The translations under genes and the position numbers were made by a program. Shown here piece by piece: positions 1-7,690 of a stretch of DNA of 64,000 bases. The notes beneath the pieces are model-generated. The model saw nothing but the letters and a program-made list of their open reading frames with translations. It was not told the origin of the DNA and searched no databases. Positions within the stretch are counted from its first letter, which is position 1. Each line of letters starts with the position of its first letter. Origin of the DNA: Streptomyces sp. NBC_01268 (GTDB lineage: Bacteria > Actinomycetota > Actinomycetes > Streptomycetales > Streptomycetaceae); contig NZ_CP108454.1 of the NCBI RefSeq assembly GCF_036240795.1, forward strand, positions 2,790,001-2,854,000. Direction: 5' to 3'.

Positions 1-23
1 TACGGGTTCTGCTGATCGTTCAC
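1..23 (-). CDS. Start of a probable LCP-family (LytR-CpsA-Psr) wall-polymer ligase, cut by the window edge
   Basis: Only the first seven codons are inside the window: a GTG start at 23-21 followed by Asn-Asp-Gln-Gln-Asn-Pro. A strong Shine-Dalgarno run (GGGGAGGGG, 37-29) lies five bases upstream, so the start is credible. The product cannot be recognised from seven residues. The call rests on position: in Streptomyces the gene directly downstream of nadD encodes an LCP-family phosphotransferase that attaches a wall glycopolymer to peptidoglycan. If that holds, this enzyme is the natural partner of the polymer cluster at 7691-23202. Confidence 0.45.
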
Positions 24-42
24 CGGTGCCCCTCCCCGAGAC

Positions 43-663
43 TCACTCGCCGCGGTACAGCTGGCGCTTGTCGATGTAGCGCACCACGCCGTCCGGAACC
101 AAGTACCAGACCGGATCGCCCTGAGCGACCCTCACCCGGCAGTCGGTGGAGGAGATGGCGAGCGCGGGGACCTCGACCAGCGAGACCCCGCCCTTGGGCA
201 GGCCGTCGTCGGTGAGGTCGTGGCCCGGGCGGGTGACGCCGATGAAGTGGGCGAGCGCGAACAGCTCCTCGGCGTCACGCCAGGTGAGGATCTGCGACAA
301 CGCGTCGGCGCCGGTGATGAAGAAGAGGTCCGAGTCGCTGTTGAGAGAGCGCAGGTCCCGCAGCGTGTCGATGGTGTACGTCGGACCGCCGCGGTCGATG
401 TCGATGCGGCTGACCGAGAACTGCGGGTTGGAGGCGGTCGCGATGACCGTCATCAGGTAGCGGTCCTCGGCCGCCGAGACGGCCTTGTGGCTCTTCTGCC
501 ACGGCTGCCCGGTCGGCACGAACACCACCTCGTCGAGGTGGAACAGGGCGGCCACCTCACTGGCGGCCACCAGGTGTCCGTGATGGATCGGATCGAACGT
601 TCCGCCCATCACGCCGAGTCGGCGCTTGCCGCGGCCGCCAGTAGGCACTTCCTGCTCTCCCAT
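43..663 (-). CDS. nadD: Nicotinate-nucleotide adenylyltransferase
   Basis: The 206-residue enzyme transfers AMP from ATP to nicotinate mononucleotide in NAD synthesis. The nucleotidyltransferase signature [11 protein letters not shown] is near residue 20, the TGADAL segment is mid-protein, and the C-terminal ISST motif ([10 protein letters not shown]) is present. The reading frame stays open upstream to 927, but the ATG at 663 was chosen because it starts 12 residues before the Rossmann beta-strand. It is also preceded at eight bases by a TAGGCT -10 hexamer with no Shine-Dalgarno sequence, which points to leaderless translation. The probable LCP gene starts 19 bases downstream on the same strand. 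The length is normal for the family. Confidence 0.96.
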   Translation of the reverse strand: MGEQEVPTGGRGKRRLGVMGGTFDPIHHGHLVAASEVAALFHLDEVVFVPTGQPWQKSHKAVSAAEDRYLMTVIATASNPQFSVSRIDIDRGGPTYTIDTLRDLRSLNSDSDLFFITGADALSQILTWRDAEELFALAHFIGVTRPGHDLTDDGLPKGGVSLVEVPALAISSTDCRVRVAQGDPVWYLVPDGVVRYIDKRQLYRGE

Positions 664-671
664 GCGTGCAG

Positions 672-677
672 AGCCTA
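672..677 (-). promoter_or_regulatory. Leaderless -10 hexamer of nadD
   Basis: TAGGCT on the minus strand ends eight bases before the nadD ATG. There is no Shine-Dalgarno sequence and no clear -35 box. The same hexamer stands in front of galE and rmlA. Confidence 0.5.
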
Positions 678-716
678 CTGGCACGGCGACGGACGCCGGA
701 TCAGCGGCCTCTCGGC

Positions 717-878
717 TCAGCGGTCGCGGTTGAAGCGGGTGGTGATCCAGAGCAGAAGCAGCAGCGCGAGGAAGGCGCCGCCACCCGTGACGTACGGGCT
801 GAGGCTTTCGTGGTTGCCGCCGTGCTCGGCACCCTCGGCGAGCGTGACCAGGTTGGCGGCGGTGGCGTGGAGGCTCAT
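717..878 (-). CDS. Small single-pass membrane protein (53 aa)
   Basis: An ATG at 878-876 opens a 53-residue frame ending in TGA at 719-717. The translation begins [20 protein letters not shown] and ends [10 protein letters not shown]. It has a short polar N-terminus, one hydrophobic helix at about residues 33-46 ([14 protein letters not shown]) and a basic end, so the N-terminus probably faces out. A -10-like TACGAT lies at 931-926, and GAAG just before the ATG is a weak ribosome site. It sits between nadD and another small membrane protein on the same strand. Function is unknown. Codon usage is typical of the neighbourhood, which argues that the frame is real. Confidence 0.72.
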   Translation of the reverse strand: MSLHATAANLVTLAEGAEHGGNHESLSPYVTGGGAFLALLLLLWITTRFNRDR

Positions 879-961
879 CTTCGGCAGGACCTTCGATCGG
901 GGATGGGAGCGGAGACTTCGCGCACATCGTATGCGGGAGGTCGCGGCGCGCTCACGCCGAC

Positions 962-1258
962 TCAGGCGTTGGCGTCACGGGCGTCCTTTTCGGTCACTCC
1001 GTTCTCCACGATCTTTACGTTCTCCGGGCTCTCCGGGCTCTCCGGGCTCTTCGGGCTCTCCGGGCTCTCCGGGCTCTCGGCGCGTTCGTCCCGCTCGGCG
1101 CCGTCCCCCTTGTCCCCGTAACCCCGCAGCAGGAACCAGGCCAGCAGGGCTCCGCCCACGATCGAGACGAGCAGGACGACGCGGAGGGTGTTGCCGGGGC
1201 CCTGCTGCTCCGTCGCGGCGAGAAGGGTGGTGACGGCGGTGGTCACGTGATCCGTCAT
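962..1258 (-). CDS. Small membrane protein with Ser-Pro-Glu repeat tail (98 aa)
   Basis: The 98-residue protein has a short N-terminus, one transmembrane helix at about residues 25-45 (LRVVLLVSIVGGALLAWFLL) and a charged tail. The tail carries six tandem SPE/SPK triplets (residues about 62-79) coded by a 9-bp DNA repeat. The ATG at 1258 has a GAGGAG ribosome site at good spacing. It shares strand and neighbourhood with the 53-residue membrane protein and nadD. No enzymatic motif is visible. The cytoplasmic SPE tail could be a flexible spacer or an interaction peptide. The function is not recognised. Confidence 0.72.
   Translation of the reverse strand: MTDHVTTAVTTLLAATEQQGPGNTLRVVLLVSIVGGALLAWFLLRGYGDKGDGAERDERAESPESPESPKSPESPESPENVKIVENGVTEKDARDANA
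1020..1077 (-). repeat. 9-bp tandem repeat encoding SPE triplets
   Basis: Six near-identical copies of the 9-mer CTCCGGGCT (one copy with CTTCGGGCT) lie in frame in the 98-residue membrane protein. They encode Ser-Pro-Glu with one Ser-Pro-Lys. Copy number is likely to vary between strains by slippage. Confidence 0.75.
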
Positions 1259-1294
1259 GGCGGTCGTGCTCCTCGGTTGTCCGCAGTGCCCGAG

Positions 1295-1303
1295 TTATCC
1301 ACA
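1295..1303 (+). promoter_or_regulatory. Perfect DnaA-box-like nonamer TTATCCACA
   Basis: The 9-mer TTATCCACA equals the classical DnaA box. It sits in the divergent gap between the 98-residue membrane protein and the M48 peptidase gene. It is a single copy, so a replication role is unlikely; a DnaA-regulated promoter or chance is possible. Confidence 0.3.
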
Positions 1304-1331
1304 GGCTCCGGCACACGGTAGCCCCCTCGCC

Positions 1332-1337
1332 TAGTCT
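1332..1337 (+). promoter_or_regulatory. -10-like hexamer for the M48 peptidase gene
   Basis: TAGTCT matches TANNNT and lies 49 bases before the ATG at 1387. No good -35 box was found. It would give a leader of about 43 nt carrying the GGGGG ribosome site. Confidence 0.3.
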
Positions 1338-1386
1338 GGGTTGCGTCAGGGGGACGAGCACGGACTCGTACGAATTGGGGGCATCC

Positions 1387-2586
1387 ATGACCGAGCAGAC
1401 CAACAACGGGCACGAGAACCTTCCCGGACGCCGGCGCAAGCGCTTCGCCGGAATCTCCTCGCGGGCCTACGAGCACCCGGCCGACCGCTCGGCCCTGGTC
1501 GCGTTGCGCAAGCTGAGCGGCTTCGACACCGTCTTCAAGGCGCTGAGCGGGCTGCTGCCCGAGCGGAGCCTGCGACTGCTGTTCCTCTCCGACTCCGTGC
1601 GGGTGAGCGACGCGCAGTTCTCCCCTCTCAACGACATGCTGCGGGACGCGTGTTACATCCTGGACCTGGAGAAGGTCCCGCCGATGTACGTCACGCAGGA
1701 CCCCAAGCCGAACGCGATGTGCATCGGCCTGGACGAGCCGATCATCGTGGTCACCACCGGTCTGGTGGAGCTGCTCGACGAGGAGGAGATGCGGGCCGTC
1801 ATCGGCCACGAGGTGGGCCACGCCCTGTCGGGCCACGCCGTGTACCGGACGATCCTGCTCTTCCTCACCAGCCTGGCCGTGAAGGTCGCCTGGATACCCC
1901 TGGGCAACGTGGCGATCATGGCGATCGTGACGGCACTGCGTGAGTGGTTCCGCAAGTCGGAGCTCTCGGCGGACCGCGCGGGGCTGCTCGTGGGACAGGA
2001 CGTCCAGGCCTCCATGCGCGGCCTGATGAAGATCGCCGGCGGCAACCACCTGCACGAGATGAACGTGGACGCCTTCCTCGCCCAGGCCGACGAGTACGAG
2101 AAGGGCGGCGACCTGCGCGACTCCGTGCTGAAGATCCTCAACGTGCTGCCGCGCTCGCACCCGTTCACCACGGTCCGGGCGGCCGAGCTGAAGAAGTGGT
2201 CCGAGACCCGCGACTACCAGCGGATCATGGACGGGCACTACCCGAAGCGCTCCGAGGACAAGGACACCTCGGTGACCGACTCCTTCCGCGAGTCCGGGCG
2301 GCACTACGCCGACACGGTGCGCGGCAGCAAGGATCCGCTGATGAAGCTGGTCAACGACATAGCCGGCGGCGCTGGGGACCTCGCGGGCGACCTGGGCGGC
2401 AAGCTGTTCGGCCGCTTCGGTGGCGGTGCCGGCAACGGCACGGGCACCGGCGCTGGCACGGGCACCGGCACCGGCACCGGCACCGACGGCACGGACCGTG
2501 GTGGTCCGGCCGGTCCCGGCGCCAAGGGCGGTCAGGGCGGCGAGCGGCCTGGGACGGACGAGCGCGGCGGTCAGAGCGAGGGCTGA
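1387..2586 (+). CDS. M48-family zinc metallopeptidase (Ste24/HtpX type)
   Basis: The 399-residue protein carries the zinc site HEVGH at residues 141-145 and a downstream ELSADRAG segment that supplies the third zinc ligand (Glu). There is a hydrophobic stretch at about 152-190 (TILLFLTSLAVKVAWIPLGNVAIMAIV). The C-terminal 60 residues are a low-complexity Gly/Thr tail. The frame also allows a TTG start at 1375, but the ATG at 1387 has a GGGGG ribosome site at the right distance. Family members degrade or process membrane-associated proteins. It is the only plus-strand gene in this part of the window and overlaps the tail of the next minus-strand gene by 16 bases. Confidence 0.9.
   Translation: MTEQTNNGHENLPGRRRKRFAGISSRAYEHPADRSALVALRKLSGFDTVFKALSGLLPERSLRLLFLSDSVRVSDAQFSPLNDMLRDACYILDLEKVPPMYVTQDPKPNAMCIGLDEPIIVVTTGLVELLDEEEMRAVIGHEVGHALSGHAVYRTILLFLTSLAVKVAWIPLGNVAIMAIVTALREWFRKSELSADRAGLLVGQDVQASMRGLMKIAGGNHLHEMNVDAFLAQADEYEKGGDLRDSVLKILNVLPRSHPFTTVRAAELKKWSETRDYQRIMDGHYPKRSEDKDTSVTDSFRESGRHYADTVRGSKDPLMKLVNDIAGGAGDLAGDLGGKLFGRFGGGAGNGTGTGAGTGTGTGTGTDGTDRGGPAGPGAKGGQGGERPGTDERGGQSEG
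2428..2491 (+). repeat. GGCACC-type hexanucleotide microsatellite
   Basis: Imperfect repeats of GGCACC/GGCACG/GGCGCT encode the Gly-Thr-Gly-Thr tail of the M48 peptidase. They look like low-complexity slippage DNA inside a coding tail. Confidence 0.6.
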
Positions 2587-3647
2587 GCGCCCGGGGCCAG
2601 CGTCCCGCAGAGCGAGGAGGTGGTGGGCCGGCCCGTCGCGTACGGGTCGGTGACACCCTGGCGTGACCGGTCGGCGCGCTGGCCCGCGAGCAGCGGGTGC
2701 AGTGAGCCGGTGGGGTCGGCGTCGCAGGACTGGGGGCCGGCCTGGACGGTGCTGCTGAGCAGCTCCGCGCGGTGCATCCGCAGGTCCTCGCGGTCGAAGC
2801 GGAAGTGCAGCTCGCGGTGGACCGTGAACAGCGAGGCCGGGGGTGTCGGGCCGGTGGCGGGGGTGGCCGGCCGGACGGCGTAGGTGAAGGTGTGGTCCGC
2901 CGTGACCTCCAGGAGGTCGGTGTCGATCTCCTGGACGCGCAGGGTGCCGTGGACGCGGACGGTGGGCGCGGCGAGGGCCACCCGGTGGGGGTCGAAGCGC
3001 ACGAGCCAGCCGGCGACGGCGTGCCGGCCGTCGTCCTGGGGCTGCTCGACGCTCCGGTCGAACTGGTCCAGCTGGTCCGGGTCGATCAGGAGCCGGGCCG
3101 GGCGGACGGTCGCGCCGGTCAGGACGCCGGGTTCGAGGGAGGAGGCGACCAGGTACTCCTTGGCGATGCCGAGGGCCGAGACGACCTGGCTCTCGGAGAA
3201 GTGAGGGGTACGGCCGGTGAGCGGGAAGTTGATCCCCGCGGCGCCGCTGGGGTACTCGGCGGCCGGGCTGTGGGCGAACAGCCGGTCGGGTTCGCCGCCC
3301 GTCACGGCGCCCTGCGGGGCGAGCGGGACGACGGTGGTCCGCAGCGGTTCGGCCCGCTGGTCGACGGGAGGCTGGTACGGGTTGCGGACGCCGAGGTAGA
3401 CGGCGGTGCCGAAGGCCAGCAGGATCAGCAGCACCAGCATCAGGGCCTGCCGGGAGCCGCTCCGGCCCTCCCAGGAGGGGCGTGACCTGACGGCCTGGGC
3501 GTGTTCCCCCATCCGTTCCTGGGCGGAGAACTCCTGGAGCCGGGCAGCGCGGACGAACGCCTCGTCGAAGACGACGGCTCGGTACTCGTCCTCACCGCCG
3601 GGGAGCCCCTCGGGGGTCCCCTCAGGCGGGTCGCCACGCCCTGCCAT
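2571..3647 (-). CDS. Membrane-anchored protein with AVVFDExFVRAA motif (paralogue A)
   Basis: The 358-residue protein has a cytoplasmic N-terminus with the motif AVVFDEAFVRAA at about residues 24-35. One transmembrane helix follows at about 68-86 (ALMLVLLILLAFGTAVYLGV), then a large extracytoplasmic domain of about 270 residues. That domain has no motif I recognise and contains two Cys residues near its C-terminus. The ATG at 3647 is preceded six bases upstream by TACCCT, a leaderless-type start. It shares the motif and topology with the protein at 3727-4302. The closeness to wall genes makes a role in wall assembly plausible, but this is inference. Its 3' end overlaps the M48 gene tail to tail. 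Confidence 0.85.
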   Translation of the reverse strand: MAGRGDPPEGTPEGLPGGEDEYRAVVFDEAFVRAARLQEFSAQERMGEHAQAVRSRPSWEGRSGSRQALMLVLLILLAFGTAVYLGVRNPYQPPVDQRAEPLRTTVVPLAPQGAVTGGEPDRLFAHSPAAEYPSGAAGINFPLTGRTPHFSESQVVSALGIAKEYLVASSLEPGVLTGATVRPARLLIDPDQLDQFDRSVEQPQDDGRHAVAGWLVRFDPHRVALAAPTVRVHGTLRVQEIDTDLLEVTADHTFTYAVRPATPATGPTPPASLFTVHRELHFRFDREDLRMHRAELLSSTVQAGPQSCDADPTGSLHPLLAGQRADRSRQGVTDPYATGRPTTSSLCGTLAPGAQPSL

Positions 3648-3653
3648 ACCTTC

Positions 3654-3659
3654 AGGGTA
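3654..3659 (-). promoter_or_regulatory. Leaderless -10 hexamer of paralogue A
   Basis: TACCCT on the minus strand ends six bases before the ATG at 3647. Confidence 0.5.
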
Positions 3660-3726
3660 GGTCTGCGGAAGCCCCGGTAAACGCTGAGCTGCGCGACAAC
3701 TTCCGACGAAGTCCGACGAACGGGGG

Positions 3727-4302
3727 TCAGGGGGCGCCGGGCGCGGCCGGCACCGCGGGCGCGGACGGCACGGTGGCGGCCGACGGGACGGCGCGGGGCT
3801 TGTCCACGCCGGTGGTGGCGGGCGGCGGGATGCGGTCCTGGCGGTTGGCGGAGGCGCCGCGGTAGACCGCGCTGAACGCGAGGGCGACCATGCCGACGCC
3901 CATCACCAGGGCGAGCACCCAGGCGACCGGCCGGTGCCAGCGGGCGCTGCCCCGGTAGGGGCGCAGGGCGCCGCCGTGGGGGCCGTAGGGGCCGAAGTCG
4001 TCCTCGGCGGTGTCCGGGTCGTAGCCGTCTGCGTAGCGGCGCGGTTCGAGGCCGTAGCCGTCCTCGTAGAGCTCCTCGTCGGCGAGTCCGGCGACGGCCC
4101 GGGCACGGGCCGCTTCCGCCTCGGCACGGGCCTGGGCGGCGGCGAGCAGGCGCTCGACGGCGGTCGGCTCGTGGACGGTGGCAGCCCGGACGAAGTCCTC
4201 GTCGAAGACCACGGCGGCGAAGTCGTCTGCGCCTCCGCGGTCGACAGAGTCCTCAGGGTCTCCGCCGTTCTGGGACGGCGTGCCCCCCACGTCGTCCGGC
4301 AC
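3727..4302 (-). CDS. Membrane-anchored protein with AVVFDExFVRAA motif (paralogue B)
   Basis: The 191-residue protein has the motif AVVFDEDFVRAA at about residues 30-41, an Ala/Glu/Arg-rich probable coiled coil at about 45-75, and a Tyr/Asp/Gly-rich acidic linker. One transmembrane helix lies at about 133-151 (PVAWVLALVMGVGMVALAF), followed by a short Pro/Ala-rich outer tail. The frame is open to 5694, but that part shadows proA. The GTG at 4302 was chosen because a TACTCT -10 hexamer ends six bases upstream, the same arrangement as the neighbours. It resembles paralogue A but lacks its large outer domain. Function is unknown. Confidence 0.75.
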   Translation of the reverse strand: MPDDVGGTPSQNGGDPEDSVDRGGADDFAAVVFDEDFVRAATVHEPTAVERLLAAAQARAEAEAARARAVAGLADEELYEDGYGLEPRRYADGYDPDTAEDDFGPYGPHGGALRPYRGSARWHRPVAWVLALVMGVGMVALAFSAVYRGASANRQDRIPPPATTGVDKPRAVPSAATVPSAPAVPAAPGAP

Positions 4303-4308
4303 GGGTTC

Positions 4309-4314
4309 AGAGTA
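4309..4314 (-). promoter_or_regulatory. Leaderless -10 hexamer of paralogue B
   Basis: TACTCT on the minus strand ends six bases before the GTG at 4302 and decides that start. Confidence 0.5.
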
Positions 4315-4379
4315 GACCTGGGAGGGGGTTTTGGGCAGGGAGAGCGCGAACTGTCCCTGCCCCGGATACGACGTGACGG

Positions 4380-5663
4380 TTACCGGACGTGACCGTCGCC
4401 GGTCACGATGTACTTGGTGGAGGTGAGCTCCGGGAGGCCCATGGGGCCCCGGGCGTGCAGCTTCTGGGTGGAGATGCCGATCTCGGCGCCGAAGCCGAAC
4501 TGTCCGCCGTCCGTGAAGCGGGTGGAGGCGTTCACGGCGACCGTGGTCGAGTCGACCAGCTGGGTGAAGCGGCGGGCCGCGGCCTGGGAGGTGGTGACGA
4601 TGGCCTCGGTGTGGCCGGAGGACCAGAGCCGGATGTGCTCGACGGCCTTGTCGAGGGAGTCGACGACGGCGGCGGCGATGTCGTAGGAGAGGTACTCGGT
4701 CTCCCAGTCCTCGGGGGTGGCCGGGACGACGGTGGCCTTGGTGCCCTCGGCGTGGGCGAGGACCCGCTCGTCGGCGTGGACGGTGACGCCGGCCTCGGCG
4801 AGGGCGTCCAGGGCGCGGGGCAGGAAGGCGTCGGCGACGTCCTGGTGGACCAGGAGGGTCTCGGCGGCGTTGCAGACGCTGACCCGGTGGGCCTTGGAGT
4901 TGATCAGGATCTCGACGGCCATGTCCAGGTCGGTCTGGGCGTCGACGTAGACGTGGCAGTTGCCGGTGCCGGTCTCGATGACCGGGACGGTGGACTGCTC
5001 GACGACCGTGCGGATCAGGGAGGCGCCGCCGCGCGGGATCAGGACGTCGACCAGACCTCGGGCGCGCATCAGCTCGCGCACGGACTCGCGGGACTCGCCG
5101 GGCACGAGCTGGATGGCGTCGGCGGGCAGTCCGGCGCCGCCGACGGCGTCGCGCAGGACCTTCACCAGGGCGGTGTTGGAGGAGTACGCGGAGGAGGAGC
5201 CGCGGAGCAGGACGGCGTTGCCGGACTTGAGGCAGAGGGCGGCGGCGTCGACGGTGACGTTGGGCCGGGCCTCGTAGATGATGCCGACGACGCCGAGCGG
5301 GACGCGGACCTGGCGCAGGTCGATGCCGTTGGGGAGGGTGGAGCCGCGGACGACCTCGCCGACCGGGTCGGGCAGGGCGGCCACGTGCCGGACGTCCTCG
5401 GCGATGGCCCGCACCCGCTCGGGGGTGAGGGTGAGCCGGTCGATGATGGCCTCGCTGGTGCCGGCCTCGCGGGCGCGGGCGATGTCCTCGGCGTTGGCCT
5501 CGACGATCTCGGCCGTGCGGACCTCCAGGGCGTCCGCGACGGCGAGCAGGGCGTCGTCCTTCGTCGCGCGCGGGAGTGGCGCGATGACGGCGGCAGCGCC
5601 GCGGGCCCGGTAGGCGGCCTGGGTGACCGGGGACATGTTGTCGAAGGGCGTGAGCGAGGTCAT
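4380..5663 (-). CDS. proA: Glutamate-5-semialdehyde dehydrogenase (gamma-glutamyl phosphate reductase)
   Basis: The 427-residue enzyme reduces gamma-glutamyl phosphate to glutamate-5-semialdehyde with NADPH, the second step of proline synthesis. It shows the aldehyde-dehydrogenase fold signatures [14 protein letters not shown] (about 125-138), [12 protein letters not shown] (about 145-156) and the catalytic Cys264 in [11 protein letters not shown]. The C-terminus [22 protein letters not shown] is typical. The ATG at 5663 has TACCCT six bases upstream and no ribosome site, so it looks leaderless. proB lies about 0.8 kb upstream on the same strand, separated by a 164-residue unknown gene; the two pro genes appear to have separate promoters. 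Confidence 0.97.
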   Translation of the reverse strand: MTSLTPFDNMSPVTQAAYRARGAAAVIAPLPRATKDDALLAVADALEVRTAEIVEANAEDIARAREAGTSEAIIDRLTLTPERVRAIAEDVRHVAALPDPVGEVVRGSTLPNGIDLRQVRVPLGVVGIIYEARPNVTVDAAALCLKSGNAVLLRGSSSAYSSNTALVKVLRDAVGGAGLPADAIQLVPGESRESVRELMRARGLVDVLIPRGGASLIRTVVEQSTVPVIETGTGNCHVYVDAQTDLDMAVEILINSKAHRVSVCNAAETLLVHQDVADAFLPRALDALAEAGVTVHADERVLAHAEGTKATVVPATPEDWETEYLSYDIAAAVVDSLDKAVEHIRLWSSGHTEAIVTTSQAAARRFTQLVDSTTVAVNASTRFTDGGQFGFGAEIGISTQKLHARGPMGLPELTSTKYIVTGDGHVR

Positions 5664-5669
5664 GCCCGC

Positions 5670-5675
5670 AGGGTA
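5670..5675 (-). promoter_or_regulatory. Leaderless -10 hexamer of proA
   Basis: TACCCT on the minus strand ends six bases before the proA ATG. Confidence 0.5.
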
Positions 5676-5751
5676 CTGGCACCTCTGCGGACATCCCTCA
5701 CGTATACCTCGCCCGTCCCGTACTGCGAGACGTGCGCGGGTGCGACGCCCG

Positions 5752-6246
5752 TCAGTACGGGTGGACGCCCACCGGGGCGGCCGGCGGGGGGCCGTAGCCC
5801 TCGGCGATCCGCTGGTGGTAGGTCTCCCGGTCGATGACCTCCAGGCCGACGATCTCCCAGGGCGGCAGCTTGGCGCTCTGCCGGTGCTCGCCCCACAGGC
5901 GCAGGGCGACGGCCGCGGCGTCGTGGAGGTCGCGGGCCTCCTCCCAGTAGCGGATCTCGGCGTGGTCGTTGGCGTAGCGGCTGGTCAGCAGGAAGGGGTG
6001 GTCGTGGGCCAGCTGTTCCAGGGCACGGCGCACCTCCTTCAGCGGAGCCTCCGCGCCGGAGACACTGAGGGTGATGTGCCAGAGCTTGGACAGTTCCCGC
6101 TCCGGAACCTTGGCTCTCGTCGTCTCGTCTGTCGTGGCGGACTCGTCGGACTCGTCGAAGTCGTCGAAGTCGGCTCCGGCCTCGACGCTCGTCAGGGCGC
6201 GTTCGGCCGACCCGCGGGGCAGTGCCCCTGGGCGCGCTCGTCTCAC
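5752..6246 (-). CDS. Conserved hypothetical protein with acidic N-terminal linker (164 aa)
   Basis: The frame is open to 6333, but the GTG at 6246 is chosen because AGGAGG stands six bases upstream. The 164-residue product begins VRRARPGAL, has an acidic stretch ([11 protein letters not shown], about residues 24-34) and then a compact domain of about 110 residues ([18 protein letters not shown] to [10 protein letters not shown]). No catalytic motif or membrane segment is visible, so a soluble protein is expected. It lies between proB and proA on the same strand. Whether it has anything to do with proline synthesis cannot be said. Confidence 0.8.
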   Translation of the reverse strand: MRRARPGALPRGSAERALTSVEAGADFDDFDESDESATTDETTRAKVPERELSKLWHITLSVSGAEAPLKEVRRALEQLAHDHPFLLTSRYANDHAEIRYWEEARDLHDAAAVALRLWGEHRQSAKLPPWEIVGLEVIDRETYHQRIAEGYGPPPAAPVGVHPY

Positions 6247-6485
6247 CGGCGGCCTCCTGTGTGATGCCTGTGCTGCGTGCTGCTGCGTGTGCGCGTGCTG
6301 GTGTTCCCCGCCCTCTCCGTGCCCCCGAGACAAAGTTGACCAGCCCGGGGCGGTGCGTGGGGCGGTTTTGGTAAAGGTCCCTACCGGATGACCAGACTTT
6401 CAGCCGTTTCGGTTCACAGGACGTCGTTTCGGAGGACGCCGTTCGCGGGCGTCCGGTTGACAGGGCTCGGTCCGCGGGGCCCGGT

Positions 6486-7622
6486 TCACATCACGACGAG
6501 GTCGTCGCGGTGGACGATCTCGCGCTCGTACTCCGGGCCGAGTTCCCTGGCCAGGTCGTGGGTGGAACGGCCGAGGAGCCGGGGCAGTTCCTTGGCGTCG
6601 AAGTTGACCAGGCCCCGGGCGACCGCGCGGCCCGCGGTGTCGCGGAGCTCGACCGGGTCGCCGGCGGTGAACTCGCCCTCGACGGCGGCGATCCCGGCCG
6701 CCAGGAGCGACTTCTTGCCCTCGACCACGGCCCGGACGGCGCCGTCGTCGAGGGTCAGCGCGCCCCGCGGGGTGGAGGCGTGCGCGAGCCACAGGAGCCG
6801 GTCGGCGGAGCGGCGGCCGGTGCGGTGGAAGTAGGTGCCGGTGTCGCGGCCGGCGAGGGCGTCGGCGGCGCGGCTCGCGGAGGTCAGGACGACGGGGATG
6901 CCGGCCGCCGCGGCGATCCGGGCGGCCTCGACCTTGGTGACCATGCCGCCGGTGCCGACGCCCGCCTTGCCGGCCGAGCCGATCTCGACGTGGGCGATGT
7001 CGGCGGGCCCGGTGACCTCGGCGATCCTCGCGGTGCCGGGCTTGGCCGGGTCGCCGTCGTAGAGGCCGTCCACGTCGGAGAGGAGGACCAGCAGGTCGGC
7101 ACGGACGAGGTGGGCGACGAGGGCGGCGAGCCGGTCGTTGTCGCCGAAGCGGATCTCGTCCGTGGCGACCGTGTCGTTCTCGTTGACGACCGGCAGGGCG
7201 CCCATGGCGATCAGCTGGTCGAGGGTCCGGTACGCGTTGCGGTAGTGCGCGCGGCGGCTGGTGTCGTCGGTGGTGAGCAGGACCTGCCCGACGCGTACGC
7301 CGTAGCGGGCGAAGGAGGCGGTGTAGCGGGCGACGAGGAGTCCCTGGCCGACGCTGGCGGCGGCCTGCTGCCGGGCGAGGTCCTTGGGGCGGCGGGTCAG
7401 GCCGAGCGGGGCGAGACCGGCGGCGATGGCGCCGGAGGAGACCAGGACGATCTCCTTCTCGCCGCCGCTGCGGACCTTGGCGAGCACGTCGACGAGGGCG
7501 TCGACCCGGTCGGCGTCGAGGCCGCCGGAGGCGGTGGTCAGCGAGGAGGAGCCGACCTTCACGACGATCCTGCGGGCTTCCGTCACGTACTGCCTTGCCA
7601 CTGTCACCTGCGTCGACCCCAT
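6486..7622 (-). CDS. proB: Glutamate 5-kinase
   Basis: The 378-residue enzyme phosphorylates glutamate at the start of proline synthesis. The amino-acid kinase domain shows VVKVGSSSLT near residue 20, LVSSGAIAAGL, the NENDTVA substrate loop and LSDVDGLY. The C-terminal hundred residues form a PUA domain (FTAGDPVELRDTAG, ARGLVNFDAKEL), giving the two-domain length of the family. The start used is the ATG at 7622 with AGGA ten bases upstream. An in-frame GTG a few codons later, preceded by AAGG, is an alternative. Feedback inhibition by proline is usual in the family. A 239-bp gap with no obvious gene separates it from the downstream gene. Confidence 0.96.
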   Translation of the reverse strand: MGSTQVTVARQYVTEARRIVVKVGSSSLTTASGGLDADRVDALVDVLAKVRSGGEKEIVLVSSGAIAAGLAPLGLTRRPKDLARQQAAASVGQGLLVARYTASFARYGVRVGQVLLTTDDTSRRAHYRNAYRTLDQLIAMGALPVVNENDTVATDEIRFGDNDRLAALVAHLVRADLLVLLSDVDGLYDGDPAKPGTARIAEVTGPADIAHVEIGSAGKAGVGTGGMVTKVEAARIAAAAGIPVVLTSASRAADALAGRDTGTYFHRTGRRSADRLLWLAHASTPRGALTLDDGAVRAVVEGKKSLLAAGIAAVEGEFTAGDPVELRDTAGRAVARGLVNFDAKELPRLLGRSTHDLARELGPEYEREIVHRDDLVVM

Positions 7623-7658
7623 CGTGCCTGTCCTGCTCGCCTCGGCTGTCCGTCGCGC

Positions 7659-7664
7659 AATCTA
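7659..7664 (-). promoter_or_regulatory. -10-like hexamer for proB
   Basis: TAGATT on the minus strand lies 36 bases before the proB ATG and would give a short leader. No clear -35 box was found. Confidence 0.3.
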
Positions 7665-7690
7665 CGCGAGTGCGTTTCCGCGGCGCCCCT

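Noticed and set aside
4389..5837. Plus-strand open frame of 482 codons
   Set aside because: Antisense shadow of proA with Gly/Val/Asp-biased composition.
6247..6485. Hidden gene in the 239-bp gap between proB and the 164-residue unknown
   Set aside because: No frame with a credible start, ribosome site and codon bias was found on either strand.
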